A model generated the notes under the pieces. The model did no database searches. It was not told where the DNA came from and saw only the letters and a program-made list of their open reading frames with translations. 64,000 nucleotides of DNA from positions 10,040,268 to 10,104,267 of the forward strand of contig NC_067206.1 in the NCBI RefSeq assembly GCF_026262505.1. The letters are read 5' to 3'. The DNA is from Trichomonas vaginalis G3 (lineage: Eukaryota > Parabasalia > Trichomonadida > Trichomonadidae). A program made the position numbers and the translations under genes. Positions 46,519 to 56,370 of the stretch are shown here, piece after piece; the first letter of the stretch is position 1; each line of letters opens with the position of its first letter.

Positions 46519-47418
46519 ATGGAGAAAGTTATTAATCAAGTAGATAAGATTCTTCATGATGGAGCACGTAAGAATAGTAAAGAACTAAACAATGCACTCA
46601 TTATGCCATTTTCTGATGATTATCCATTTTGTACTAATGGTGTTTATTTCTACTGCGGTAAGATGGGTTCAGGTAAGACATATGGTGTTATTCGTCATAT
46701 AATGATAACAGACCGCTTCACTAATACTCCATATTATGACTCAATAGTTATCTCAGCAACATCAGGAACAATGGATAAAACAGCGAAGACATTTATGAGT
46801 CAAGTTAAAGCACCAGTACTGAAAAAGGATGATAAAGAACTTATGCCTTATTTAATGAAGAACGTTAAGATGAAAGCAAAGTATTACGCTATTGTTGAGT
46901 TCGTTCAAAGTAAGTTCGAAAAAATTTCAGAGGAGATGGAACACATCTTAACAAAGCATCAACTAAGGAAACCTGATGGAAAGTTTGAGTATAAGAAGAT
47001 TGCAATATATGTTGTAAAGAAGTTGAACAAATATCCTTTCACAAAGTATCCCAGTAATTCTCTATTAGTGTTAGACGATTATGGTGGTCATGACTTATTG
47101 AATGACCCACGTTCACCATTAGCGAACTTCATCACTAAGGTCAGACATTATAACTATACTGTTGTCATCATGTGTCAAACATGGAGACATATATGTTTAA
47201 ACATTAAGAGACTATGCACTGACTTCGTTATCTTTCAAGGTTATTCTATGAGAGACTTTCAGTCAATGATTGAACAGTCAGGAGCAACAGAAGATTGGGA
47301 AGAGTTATGGAACAAATACAAAGAGCTACCAACACCTCGTTCATATATGGAAGTTCATATAGTTGCAGGAAAGACGGACTTTAAAGAAGTTAAGCAACAA
47401 AAGATGACATTATTTTAA
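46519..47418 (+). CDS. Genome packaging ATPase (FtsK-HerA / A32-like)
   Basis: 299 residues. Walker A is YCGKMGSGKTYGV (about residues 45-57), Walker B is SLLVLDDYGGHD (about 182-193), and a following VVIMCQTWRH is a sensor-type strand. It has the same domain order as the ATPase at 1567-2442, with low identity outside the motifs. It packages element DNA into capsids in the Polinton-virus model. Continuous, no break seen. Confidence 0.85.
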   Translation: MEKVINQVDKILHDGARKNSKELNNALIMPFSDDYPFCTNGVYFYCGKMGSGKTYGVIRHIMITDRFTNTPYYDSIVISATSGTMDKTAKTFMSQVKAPVLKKDDKELMPYLMKNVKMKAKYYAIVEFVQSKFEKISEEMEHILTKHQLRKPDGKFEYKKIAIYVVKKLNKYPFTKYPSNSLLVLDDYGGHDLLNDPRSPLANFITKVRHYNYTVVIMCQTWRHICLNIKRLCTDFVIFQGYSMRDFQSMIEQSGATEDWEELWNKYKELPTPRSYMEVHIVAGKTDFKEVKQQKMTLF

Positions 47419-47428
47419 GAAGAAATAA

Positions 47429-47836
47429 ATGGGTTTTGGCGATTATGTTAAAGCTGGATGGGGTATGGTGAAAAAAAATCCTGGTCTTGTAATAGGTGCT
47501 GGATTTAACATTGCTAACAAACTTTTCCCTCAAGTTGGTCAAGTCGGTGGTGTTATCGGTAGTCTTGGTGAAAGAATTGCAAAAACTACATTAGGTGAAG
47601 ATAATGCATTAACGAAGAATCTTAAAGCATTCAATAAAGCTCTTGGTGGTGACTTCAGTAGAGACAAGCCTGTTGAAACACCTATAGTTCAACCTCAACA
47701 AACTATTGACAACAATAAGTATAACGCATACATTGGAGGAGCTATTTGGAACAATCATAAGCCATTAGTTCAGTCAGTACGTGTACTATCAGACATGCCA
47801 TGGATTAATGCTATTAGTGGCACTATACGCAGATAA
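47429..47836 (+). CDS. Small Gly-rich virion-type protein
   Basis: 135 residues starting MGFGDYVKAGWGMVKKN, then GLVIGAGFNIANKLFPQVGQ, an amphipathic glycine-rich region like those at 12627 and 15944 of the left Maverick. It could be membrane-active inside the virion (by analogy to adenovirus pVI). It follows the ATPase gene by 10 bases on the same strand. Confidence 0.5.
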   Translation: MGFGDYVKAGWGMVKKNPGLVIGAGFNIANKLFPQVGQVGGVIGSLGERIAKTTLGEDNALTKNLKAFNKALGGDFSRDKPVETPIVQPQQTIDNNKYNAYIGGAIWNNHKPLVQSVRVLSDMPWINAISGTIRR

Positions 47837-47856
47837 TATATTTTTATGAGGTTTAA

Positions 47857-50800
47857 ATGAGTGAACAAGAGAGGAAACTCATTGATGAACGAGTTAAGAA
47901 ATGGGAGAATGAACGTCCGATAATTCGTACCATAATTAGCGATCAAAAGTTCAAGCAGCATACATTTGATTTTTTGCGCGATATATATAATGATCTTGCT
48001 TTTGATTACAATGCTAGGCAATACTTTGAGAAAGAATATGTTCAAAAAGGTCGTATTAATTTCCCAATGAGAAGAGAAGGCTTTTTGATTACATCAACAT
48101 ATACAGCACGTGGTAGAGACCCTTTTACAGACGCGGTTCGTAACTTTAAAGCACGTTCTTCTATTAATGATGATCCAGATTTCTACATACCTTATTTTCG
48201 TCCACCTTCGCATCCTTTACGAACCAGTGATCCTGGATATGACGCTAAACGAAGATATATAGAGACGAAATTAGCTAAATACAAGGAACCTAAGGATCCA
48301 AGGACTGGAGAAGTAAAGGAATCACATGTCAAGATAAATAAGCTTTACAAAGTAGTTGAAGAATTGGAGAAACGATCTAATGAGATTAACGCTGAGAAGA
48401 AAAAGGAAGTACCAAATATGAACAAACTAGATAAGATGATTAAGGAATATAGAGGATTGGCGAATACATCGAGCGTTCTAATAAAGGAAGTAGAAAACAC
48501 GACAAAGCTGCAGAAAATGATTCATGATGAATTACTGTTAGGTGAATTTTCTATAAAACAAAGACAGAGTAACTTAATGGGTGAGGCTTATTATTTGGAG
48601 AATTGGTATAATGAGAGGTTAAAACAAATGTCGACTCCAACACCAACTCCTACACCTACTCCTACAGTAGCTCCAACACCAACTCCCACTCCTGAACCAA
48701 CAGTAGCTCCAACGCCAACTCCTACAGTAGCTCCAACGCTCTGAACTGCTCACGCAGGTCCTCCACCAATGTCGAGTAGTCATGGTATAACATTAAATAA
48801 ACCAACACCTACACCAAAAATAACTCCTGTATCACATCCTAGTACAACTAACCCAGTATCTGATTCAAATCAAGCGGAAAGATCACAGGTTCTTAAAAGA
48901 GCTAATACACCAACTGCTTCCCCTATTAGAACACCAGAGCCAACTCCAAGAATCACAAAGGCGCCAACACCTTCACCGACTGTTGAACCAACTCCAGAAC
49001 CAACAGTACCTCCAACTCCATCTCCAACTCCATCACCGACACCTACAAAAGCACCTACTCCATCTCCAACTCCGACTAAAGCTCCGACACCGTCTCCAAC
49101 ACCAACTAAAGCTCCAACACCGTCTCCAACTCCAGCTGAACCAACTGATGCAGAATCTATTCAAAATTGGTTAGACGAAGAAAAGCGAAAAGAAAAGGCT
49201 GCAATTGATGCTGCACTAGATAAAAACACACCACCACAGACACTTGGTGGTTACATGTTAAAGAAAGACAACATTCAAAGACAAGAACGTGCATTGAGTG
49301 TTGCCAGAGAACAAGCACAAGAAGAGAAGAAAATAGTTGAAGGAGAAGCTTCAAATAGAGGTGGTCCAGGAACTTACAAAGGATCAAACTATCCAGCAGA
49401 GAAAGCCTCGAGTGATAATGTTGTCTCAAGAGCTACTGATTTAGTTACCCATGGTATTCTAACTGGTGCAACAGCTGTTGGTAGTGCTATTGGAACCAGT
49501 GTTGACACTGTTGTTGATACTGTAAGAACTGTTACAAATCCTACACCTGAAGATAGGAAGGAAGAATTTCTTACTCTTAATACAAAGGCAAAACCAGGGA
49601 TATGGATTGGTCGTGGAATTTTAAATGCTGGTAGTGCTATTGGCAATGGTGCTTCAGCGGTAGGGGGATGGCTCGGAAGAACAGCAACATCAACCGCAAA
49701 TGGAATACTAACAGGTGCCAAATCACTTGGTAATTGGGCTGATGATAAGTATACAAAATATTATGAAGAAAAAGCTCGTAAGGCTAAGGAAGAAGCTGAA
49801 CGAAAGGCGAAAGAAGAAGCTGAACGTAAAGAACTAGAGGAGCTTAAGAAGAAAGAAAAAGCTCGTAAGGCTAAGGAAGAAGCTGAACGAAAGGCGAAAG
49901 AAGAAGCTGAACGTAAAGAACTAGAGGAGCTTAAGAAGAAAGAAAAAGCTCGTAAGGCTAAGGAAGAAGCTGAACGAAAGGCGAAAGAAGAAGCTGAACG
50001 TAAAGAACTAGAGCTTAAGAAGAAAGAAAAAGCTCGTAAGGCTAAGGAAGAAGCTGAACGAAAGGCGAAAGAAGAAGCTGAACGTAAAGAACTAGAGGAG
50101 CTTAAGAAGAAAGAAAAAGCTCGTAAGGCTAAGGAAGAAGCTGAACGTAAAGAACTAGAGGAACTTAAGAAGAAAGAAAAAGCTCGTAAGGCTAAGGAAG
50201 AAGCAGATAGAAAGGCGAAAGAAGAAGCAGATAGAAAGGCTAAGGAAGAAGCTGATAGAAAGGCGAAAGCAGCAACACCATCGCCAACTCTCATCTCCTT
50301 CATCTCCATCTCCTTCACCATCACCAACTCCATCGCCATCTCCATCTCCTTCACCATCAATAGCGGCTCCTGTGAGACAATTTGGTGCATGGGGTGCTGA
50401 TTTAGTCAAAGATGCTGCACAAGGAATTGGAAAGGAACTGAAGAACACAACATTAGGTACAATAGAGCGTTTTGGTAATCTTACGGATTACACAATTAGA
50501 TCAGCTGCTAATCTTTTATATAACCAGACTACTGATAACGGTACTGATGAATTGGCTGTAAACGGACTAGCATCAATTAAGAAATCAGCAGAAGATAAAT
50601 ACGATGAATGGAAAAAGAATATTAAGGGTGAATATAATAAGTATGCATATCCTGAAGAACATATGAAGTTAGAGCTTACCAGACTAAGATCAAAATATGG
50701 TAATGAAACAACAAATACTACAACGCAAACGACGAAAGCTGACAGAAAGATTGATGACACTCCTACTCCAACTCCTGCAATGGCGAACATCACAACAATT

Positions 50801-51508
50801 GCTCCAAGAGTTCCAACAGGAGAAGGTATATCAGGAAATGTTTCAACTACTCATAACATTACTGAAGCAGCTAATGTTTCAGCAGTTGAGCAACCTGTTG
50901 TTAATGTAACTCAGGAAAACGCTACTGAAACATCAACACCAAGACAGGATGTAAATAATGAACGTCCAGAAGTTAAGGAGGTTGCAAAAGCATACCTGGA
51001 GAAAAATACTACACAAGTTCTTGAAGCAGAAAAGCATCTCAATTCAGACAAAACACCATCTCCAACTCCTGAAGCATCAGTTCCTCCAGCAATTGGTGGA
51101 AATATACCTTCAGTATCACCATGGCAGAAATTTTATGGATTGTTTAAAGGAGCGAATAAGGTAATGGATGCTGCTGAGAATCTCCAAAAGTTCAAGAATG
51201 AAGTCGCAACTGGTGCAAAGGAAATAGAAGAGAATGATAAACAAGCTGCTGAATTAGCTAAACAACAAGCTGAAGCAACTAAACAAGCAGCAGCTCCTAA
51301 ACAATCTATATCTAAGTCTCAAAGACAAGGTCCTGACCCAAGTGCTAAAGTCAAACAGAATCCAACACCACCTGCAGCAGAGAAGTCCAAGAAGGACAAG
51401 GACAAGAAGAAGGATAAATCAAAGAAGGACAAGGACAAGAAGAAAGATAAGGATAAGAAAAAATCGTCAAAAGATAAAAAACATAAAAATTTATCCAGTA
51501 AGAAATGA
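47857..51508 (+). pseudogene. Long Pro-Thr-rich virion-type gene region, broken
   Basis: A 3.65-kb stretch on one strand rich in coding sequence. First comes a globular helical part (RKLIDERVKKWENERPII...), then tracts of PTPTPTPT/PTPSPTP, a central Gly/Ala-rich part (GILTGATAVGSAIGTS; GNGASAVGGWLGRT), a Lys/Glu 29-residue repeat, an Asn-x-Thr-rich part and a final Lys-rich tail (KKDKDKKKDKSKKD). It reads in more than one frame with about two breaks, or as closely spaced separate genes. A large surface or internal virion protein is plausible; no family is known to me. Confidence 0.5.
49771..50270 (+). repeat. 87-bp coding repeat (29-residue Lys/Glu unit)
   Basis: About five to six copies, some shortened, of a unit coding ARKAKEEAERKAKEEAERK plus ELEELKKKEK. 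A long helical rod is predicted. The repeats are nearly identical at DNA level, so recently expanded. Confidence 0.85.
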
Positions 51509-51740
51509 GTCAAGTCATTAAAGCATCAACTAAACAAAAGTGGTTAACTGAATATATAAAGATGGTAAGGTTCCTGATGGATATTATGTACATACAATGA
51601 AAGACGGACGTGTACAGTTCCGTAAAGTCAAGCAACCTCTCAATGATGAACAGATCAGAAGGAAGATCTCATTGTATGAAACAAAAATAAAGGACTTACA
51701 AGCTAAACTCGAAACCCACGATACTTCTCAAGAAAACTAG
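51505..51740 (+). pseudogene. Small hypothetical gene, broken
   Basis: It starts MSQVIKASTKQKWLTEY and further on holds a basic, helical segment (KISLYETKIKDLQAKL). About one break. It overlaps the previous gene's stop by a few bases and the integrase end by about 38 bases. Confidence 0.35.
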
Positions 51741-52770
51741 GCATATCTTTAACATGACCTTCATTAATATTTTTCCTCCAATACTGTACTTCCATTTGTG
51801 ACAACCTGTTTGGATTACCTTCACGCATACCTCTACCTGTCACTTTTCCTGTATTTTCGTTCTCAAACGTAACATCATACTTTACATCATTACCGACAAG
51901 TTCATGACCATCAATACTTTTAACAGCACCGTGTCTTCCTTGATCTAAAGTTTCTCCTTGCTTTAATCCATGCTCTATTTTTGTCCATATCTGATAACGT
52001 GGATATCTTGCAACACTTCCATCTTTTGCTCTTAACAAGTATGCACTTGTATCAACTGAATCAACTGTATAATAAGAAGGATCAAGATGTCTTCTTTGTT
52101 GGTTACCTTTACCCCATGTTCTTGGTTCAACTATGACTTGAACTTTTTGACCAGGTCTTAAGTTATAAAGGTTATTTTTTCTGACATACTCTTCTTTCAA
52201 TCTTTGCTTCTTTATATATTCCTCATTATCCTTTTCTGTGAAATCATCAGGCTTTTGTTGTGTGCTTGAATGATATTCAGTGTTGTAGTCATTAATAATT
52301 TGTCTCATTGTATCTGCAGTGAAAGGTGGTGTTTTATCACCTTCTTTGAGGTTTAACTTCATATGTAACATAGTTCTAATAGTTCTACAGAACCTATTAA
52401 TAATACCTAGTATGTTATGATTGTATTTCTGTGTCGTCATGTGCTCAATGTTATGACTGACCAACAGATCTCGAACATTTTGTGTCGTATAAGCTGGGTC
52501 TTCATCACTAGTAAGTATTGTAGGCTTCATTTCACCTGTAGCTTGTGAAATGAACTTCTGCATTGCACTTAGAACATTGTTTGAGTTCTTTTCACTCATT
52601 GGGAACGCATAACCTTTTCTACTGTTTACATTGATGAACAAAAGAAAATATGGTGGTGTTCCACCAGGATTCTCAAATGTATCGAATTGATAAGCTCCCA
52701 TATCAGTTGAATATATTGGTAGCATCAAATCCTCTTGTATTAAAGTTTTTTCTTGTTTACCAACAGTCAT
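51703..52770 (-). CDS. Retroviral-like integrase (c-integrase)
   Basis: 355 residues, continuous. The rve-type core spans about residues 18-150: LPIYSTDMGAYQFDTF, YFLLFINVNSRKGYAFPM, ILTSDEDPAYTTQNV and HNILGIINRFCRTIRTML. A C-terminal region has an SH3-like part (NLRPGQKVQVIVEPRTWG) and a chromo-like part (VKYDVTFENENTGKV). In Mavericks this enzyme inserts the element and makes 6-bp target duplications. Divergent or tandem neighbours are small unknown genes. Confidence 0.85.
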   Translation of the reverse strand: MTVGKQEKTLIQEDLMLPIYSTDMGAYQFDTFENPGGTPPYFLLFINVNSRKGYAFPMSEKNSNNVLSAMQKFISQATGEMKPTILTSDEDPAYTTQNVRDLLVSHNIEHMTTQKYNHNILGIINRFCRTIRTMLHMKLNLKEGDKTPPFTADTMRQIINDYNTEYHSSTQQKPDDFTEKDNEEYIKKQRLKEEYVRKNNLYNLRPGQKVQVIVEPRTWGKGNQQRRHLDPSYYTVDSVDTSAYLLRAKDGSVARYPRYQIWTKIEHGLKQGETLDQGRHGAVKSIDGHELVGNDVKYDVTFENENTGKVTGRGMREGNPNRLSQMEVQYWRKNINEGHVKDMPSFLEKYRGFRV

Positions 52771-52783
52771 TTTTTTATTAACG

Positions 52784-53137
52784 TTAAAGTCTTACAGGCA
52801 TTGAGTAATCGCTATAACCATCATGGTCTGCGAATTCATGTAATCTTGATGCATCAGGTTCTTTCTTCGTTGGTGCATGAAACCTTGCTTCATCATAAAG
52901 GTTCATATAATGGTTTGTCACGTTTGGGGTAGACCCAATTTTTGCATATTGAGGATATGAGTAATGATACACTAAGTTGAACCCATTACTACCATCATCA
53001 ACATATATCTTTGGTGGAGGTTGTCTTATTAAATTCCTTCCTCTTGGGGCTTTGAGTTGGACGATCTGATCTAGATCATTGTAAACAACTCCTGTTGCAG
53101 TATATTCTGTGTTGTTCTCTGGGTTAATGTTCGTCAT
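52784..53137 (-). CDS. Hypothetical protein
   Basis: 117 residues, aromatic-rich and largely disordered-looking (GFNLVYHYSYPQYAKIGS; ADHDGYSDYSMP). It ends 14 bases before the integrase start on the same strand, so the pair may be cotranscribed. The start codon is 35 bases from that of the divergent gene at 53173. No family. Confidence 0.45.
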   Translation of the reverse strand: MTNINPENNTEYTATGVVYNDLDQIVQLKAPRGRNLIRQPPPKIYVDDGSNGFNLVYHYSYPQYAKIGSTPNVTNHYMNLYDEARFHAPTKKEPDASRLHEFADHDGYSDYSMPVRL

Positions 53138-53172
53138 TTATATGAGAATAAAACAATTTTTACTCATAACAA

Positions 53173-53754
53173 ATGAGATCGAAGTCAATTCTTTATGGTG
53201 CAGCTAATCTTCCAATTGAACCAACAAGCAATGTTGATTCAAGAACAACTAATAACATTGTGATAAAGAACTATCCATCTGGTACAGTAAGTGATGCTCC
53301 AACAGAGATAAAAAAAGAGGAAACAACTACGAACTCAGAAGCACCAATGTATCCTCCTCCTTTAAGTCCATTAACTTCCAACCTGACCTCATCGAGATCT
53401 GTGGAGACTTCATCGAGGATTGGTGTAGAAGAGTATTTACTTAGTATATACCAGAAGATACTTCTAGACCAAGACAAAGAGCTCTTTTCTAACTTAGTGA
53501 GCAAAGATCAGATCTTACTACCTAAGCCAGACTTGGAAGAAGTTGTTCACAGAATGACTGGGTTCAAGTGTGAAATAGACCTACTGGACCCAGACATCAC
53601 ATGTTGTGGTATTCCACCACCTTTCTCAAAAATAGCTCAGATCAGAATCATTGATGAGAACAATATTGCTCAAGAGTTTAAGTATGCATATAATGCACAA
53701 TATACTGAGTTAATAAGTAGGTATAATTTATGTCTTAAGTATGTGATCGTTTAA
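53173..53754 (+). CDS. Hypothetical protein with Ser/Thr-rich N-terminus
   Basis: 193 residues. The first 80 are disordered (Ser/Thr/Pro-rich), the rest globular (GVEEYLLSIYQKILLDQDKE; LDPDITCCGIPPPFSKIAQI). No family recognised. It is divergent from the gene at 53137. Confidence 0.5.
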   Translation: MRSKSILYGAANLPIEPTSNVDSRTTNNIVIKNYPSGTVSDAPTEIKKEETTTNSEAPMYPPPLSPLTSNLTSSRSVETSSRIGVEEYLLSIYQKILLDQDKELFSNLVSKDQILLPKPDLEEVVHRMTGFKCEIDLLDPDITCCGIPPPFSKIAQIRIIDENNIAQEFKYAYNAQYTELISRYNLCLKYVIV

Positions 53755-53773
53755 CCGAAAAGTGACATTTCCA

Positions 53774-54040
53774 ATGAGCCAAAGACTACAAAGGTTCTTT
53801 GACCTAATTGCTGAGGAAGATGAACCAATATCTGTAGGTAAAGCAATGAGAGTTCATCACAACGTATTTGGTGAAGAAGATCCCTTCTCAAATCCCGAAG
53901 AAGCAATTCTTACCATGTTCATAATGAAATGGTATGAAAAGCATCGTGAGGTTGAAGTTTCATACTACACGTTCTTGTATGAGTTAGGAAAATATAACGT
54001 CAAGATGAAAGAATATCTTGAAAAGAGAAACAATGAATAA
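53774..54040 (+). CDS. Small hypothetical helical protein
   Basis: 88 residues from MSQRLQRFFDLIAEED; an ATG four codons earlier is possible. Helical and acidic, with ILTMFIMKWYEKHREVE in the middle. It follows the previous gene by 19 bases on the same strand. Confidence 0.5.
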   Translation: MSQRLQRFFDLIAEEDEPISVGKAMRVHHNVFGEEDPFSNPEEAILTMFIMKWYEKHREVEVSYYTFLYELGKYNVKMKEYLEKRNNE

Positions 54041-54068
54041 AACTTATCGTTTACTCAAGTAATTATTT

Positions 54069-54461
54069 TTAGTACTTTTCGACGTACTTTTTGATCTTGT
54101 CAAGAGCTTCGAGCATCTGCTTCTTTGCATTGTGCTTGGCGAAGATGGCTTGCTCAATGGTGAGCTCGAAGGCTTCTTTACCGATCGGCTGGTGTTCGCG
54201 AAGATCTTTGAGTGCATCAAGAACTGCAGTGTACTCTGATGGTAAATGGGAGCCATCAATGAGTGTATAAAGGATGAGCATGTACTCCTGCAGTAAGTTC
54301 TCCTGTTTCAAGCGGGACTTGAACTCTTCGCGGAGATCTTGAAGCTTTTGGAGCTTCTCAGTGGCTTGAAGGTAGTCAATGATGACCTTCTCTTGTCCCT
54401 CAAGTGCTTGTGGGAGGAAGTGGACATAAGCTGTTGACTTCATCAAAAATGAAGTGGTCAT
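54069..54461 (-). CDS. Hypothetical helical protein
   Basis: About 130 residues from MTTSFLMKSTAYVHFLP; longer in-frame starts overlap the divergent gene. Helical with a coiled-coil segment (YLQATEKLQKLQDLREEF). It is more GC-rich than most neighbours. Divergent from the gene at 54478 with 16 bases between the starts. Confidence 0.5.
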   Translation of the reverse strand: MTTSFLMKSTAYVHFLPQALEGQEKVIIDYLQATEKLQKLQDLREEFKSRLKQENLLQEYMLILYTLIDGSHLPSEYTAVLDALKDLREHQPIGKEAFELTIEQAIFAKHNAKKQMLEALDKIKKYVEKY

Positions 54462-54477
54462 GACACTTTTTAAGTTA

Positions 54478-54648
54478 ATGTCCGAGCCATACAGTGATGT
54501 CGAAGCAGCACATGAACCAAAGAAGAAGTCTTGCTGGGAAAAGACAAAGATTGTTGGTAACGCAATCCTAGCCATTTGTGTTGTTTTGAACTTGATCGTA
54601 CTTCTGATCTTGTTCTACAAACTCAACAGAGGTTATTGTCTCAAGTAA
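54478..54648 (+). CDS. Small single-pass membrane protein
   Basis: 56 residues: MSEPYSDVEAAHEPKKKSCW, then a membrane helix (ILAICVVLNLIVLLILFY) and a short basic tail. It corresponds in style and place (next to the methylase) to the 43-residue membrane protein at 16348-16479. Confidence 0.5.
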   Translation: MSEPYSDVEAAHEPKKKSCWEKTKIVGNAILAICVVLNLIVLLILFYKLNRGYCLK

Positions 54649-54672
54649 ACACTTATTTTTATTACCATATAA

Positions 54673-55515
54673 ATGATTTTTACCAAACCTCCTTTACCTT
54701 TCATAGGTAATAAGTCGAAGATCAGGAAAGATCTTATCGACATACTCAAAGACATCAAAGGGGATTATGTCTTCGTTGACCTATTTGGTGGTTCTCTCTA
54801 TATCTCTCATCTGTTGCATATTATGTTCCCAAAAGCAACGATCATAGCTAACGACTATGATAACTACGTTGATAGACTGAAACACATTCATGACACGAAT
54901 GAAATACTTAAGGAACTTAAGGAGAGAATAAATGTTAAGCCAGATGAGAAAATTCCTACTGATCAGAAAGAGATCGTCAGAGAAGTTATAAGTAAAGCTC
55001 CATACATAGACTGGGATACATTATGTTCACGTCTTCTCTATTCTGGAGCATACAAATACTATGATCTTGACACATTAATGAAGAAAGTGTTATACCTCAG
55101 ATATACTAACTTATTTGGTGAAAACATAGATGACTATCTTGAAGGTTTAACTATTGTTCATAAAGATTGGAGAATACTCTTCAATGAGTATAAAGATCTT
55201 CCCAATGTTTTCTTTATATGTGATCCTCCATACTTCCATACTTATTCTATACAGTATGGAGATGAATGGACTCTTAAAGATACTGTAGAAACCTTTGATG
55301 TCCTTAATTATCCATCTATTTACTTCAGTAGTGATAAATCTTATACAGAAGAACTTATAGAGATATTGACAAAAAGATATGGAGAGAAATTTCCTATGAG
55401 AAAGCATGTTATAGATAGAGGTTTAATTAATCCTAACACTCAGAAAAATAATGAAGTAATATATGTCACTTTTTCTGTTAATGGAGAAGAGAAAGATCAA
55501 GAAGATAATAGTTGA
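54673..55515 (+). CDS. D12-class DNA adenine methylase (Dam-like)
   Basis: 280 residues, continuous. PPLPFIGNKSKIRKDL at the N-terminus and FVDLFGGSLYISHL form the SAM-binding part. FFICDPPYFHTY (about residues 178-189) is the DPPY catalytic motif of N6-adenine methylases. The helical insert between them is the target-recognition region of D12 enzymes. Trichomonads are known for abundant 6mA and for methylases of this class. The likely target is unproven; GATC is typical for the class. A leader CCATATAAATG precedes it. Confidence 0.85.
   Translation: MIFTKPPLPFIGNKSKIRKDLIDILKDIKGDYVFVDLFGGSLYISHLLHIMFPKATIIANDYDNYVDRLKHIHDTNEILKELKERINVKPDEKIPTDQKEIVREVISKAPYIDWDTLCSRLLYSGAYKYYDLDTLMKKVLYLRYTNLFGENIDDYLEGLTIVHKDWRILFNEYKDLPNVFFICDPPYFHTYSIQYGDEWTLKDTVETFDVLNYPSIYFSSDKSYTEELIEILTKRYGEKFPMRKHVIDRGLINPNTQKNNEVIYVTFSVNGEEKDQEDNS
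55466..55471 (+). promoter_or_regulatory. Inr-like start site inside the methylase gene
   Basis: TCACTT, with +1 thirteen bases before the ATG at 55481, gives the next gene its own start inside the end of the methylase gene. Confidence 0.4.
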
Positions 55516-55768
55516 TGAGGGAACTGAAGAAGCGACGACATTCATCTTTGACGACGGAAAGCTCACATTCGTTGTCGATAAAAATGGACAACACTTACAC
55601 AAAAGAAAGAGACCAAGAAAATTTTTAGATCTCCCAAAAGCTAGGAAACCAAAGGAACCATTTCCAGTACCAGACGTCCAAGAACCAGAGAGACTTTTGA
55701 TACCAAAACCTGTGGTTGACAAATATGATCCAGATCAGTTCTTCCCAAAAATACCAAAGTTAGAATAA
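55481..55768 (+). CDS. Small basic hypothetical protein
   Basis: 95 residues from MEKRKIKKIIVDEGTEEA, overlapping the methylase end by 35 bases. A short strand-rich part (ATTFIFDDGKLTFVVDKNG) is followed by a basic Pro-rich tail (RPRKFLDLPKARKPKEPFP). No family. Confidence 0.5.
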   Translation: MEKRKIKKIIVDEGTEEATTFIFDDGKLTFVVDKNGQHLHKRKRPRKFLDLPKARKPKEPFPVPDVQEPERLLIPKPVVDKYDPDQFFPKIPKLE

Positions 55769-56335
55769 AAACTCCTTTATTTCTTTAGTATTATATAATA
55801 AGTCTATTAGTAAGCTCTGTTCTCGTTCTGTTCTGGTATTTTGACGTCTTTTCATGGTCTCGCATAATAAGATCATGAACTTTTTCTTGAGATACTCGAA
55901 GAGCTGAGGTAAGTTATCATATTCTGGATATGTAGGAAGCATCCCTGCTATCGTAAGTGTTGTATCAATAAGGATTGGACTTATATCGGAAAAGTCGAGA
56001 TCTGGAGTAGAATAAGAAGGTAAGTCTCTTACATGTAGGTAGTCATTATATGCTTTACGCATGAGACTGAGTTTCTGGAGCACAACTATGAGACTTTGGT
56101 TCTGACGTTCAAGTTTGCTTAAAGTTCTCTCCAAGCTTCTGTAATAAACGTCAACCTCTGTAAGAGCAGATATTTTTGCATTGATCTCGGAGATCTTTTC
56201 TTGAACTTCACCAAGTTTGACCTTAACTGACGTTTGAGCTCCCATCATGTTTTCATCAAGGTCATTCTCTATGTCATCAATGATATCTTCCCATGAAGTC
56301 ATGTTTTCATCATTGATCTTAACGTGAACACTCAT
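55760..56335 (-). CDS. Hypothetical coiled-coil protein
   Basis: 191 residues: an acidic N-terminus (SWEDIIDDIENDLDENM), a coiled coil (VKLGEVQEKISEINAKISAL; YYRSLERTLSKLERQN) and a helical C-terminal half. It overlaps the convergent gene's end by nine bases. No family. Confidence 0.55.
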   Translation of the reverse strand: MSVHVKINDENMTSWEDIIDDIENDLDENMMGAQTSVKVKLGEVQEKISEINAKISALTEVDVYYRSLERTLSKLERQNQSLIVVLQKLSLMRKAYNDYLHVRDLPSYSTPDLDFSDISPILIDTTLTIAGMLPTYPEYDNLPQLFEYLKKKFMILLCETMKRRQNTRTEREQSLLIDLLYNTKEIKEFLF

Positions 56336-56370
56336 GAAAAAATGTCATGTAAAGTATAAATGTCAGATTT

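Noticed and set aside
49761-50390. Ser/Leu/Ala-rich minus-strand frame opposite the Lys/Glu repeats
   Set aside because: It is the complement of a coding repeat; composition is dictated by the other strand.
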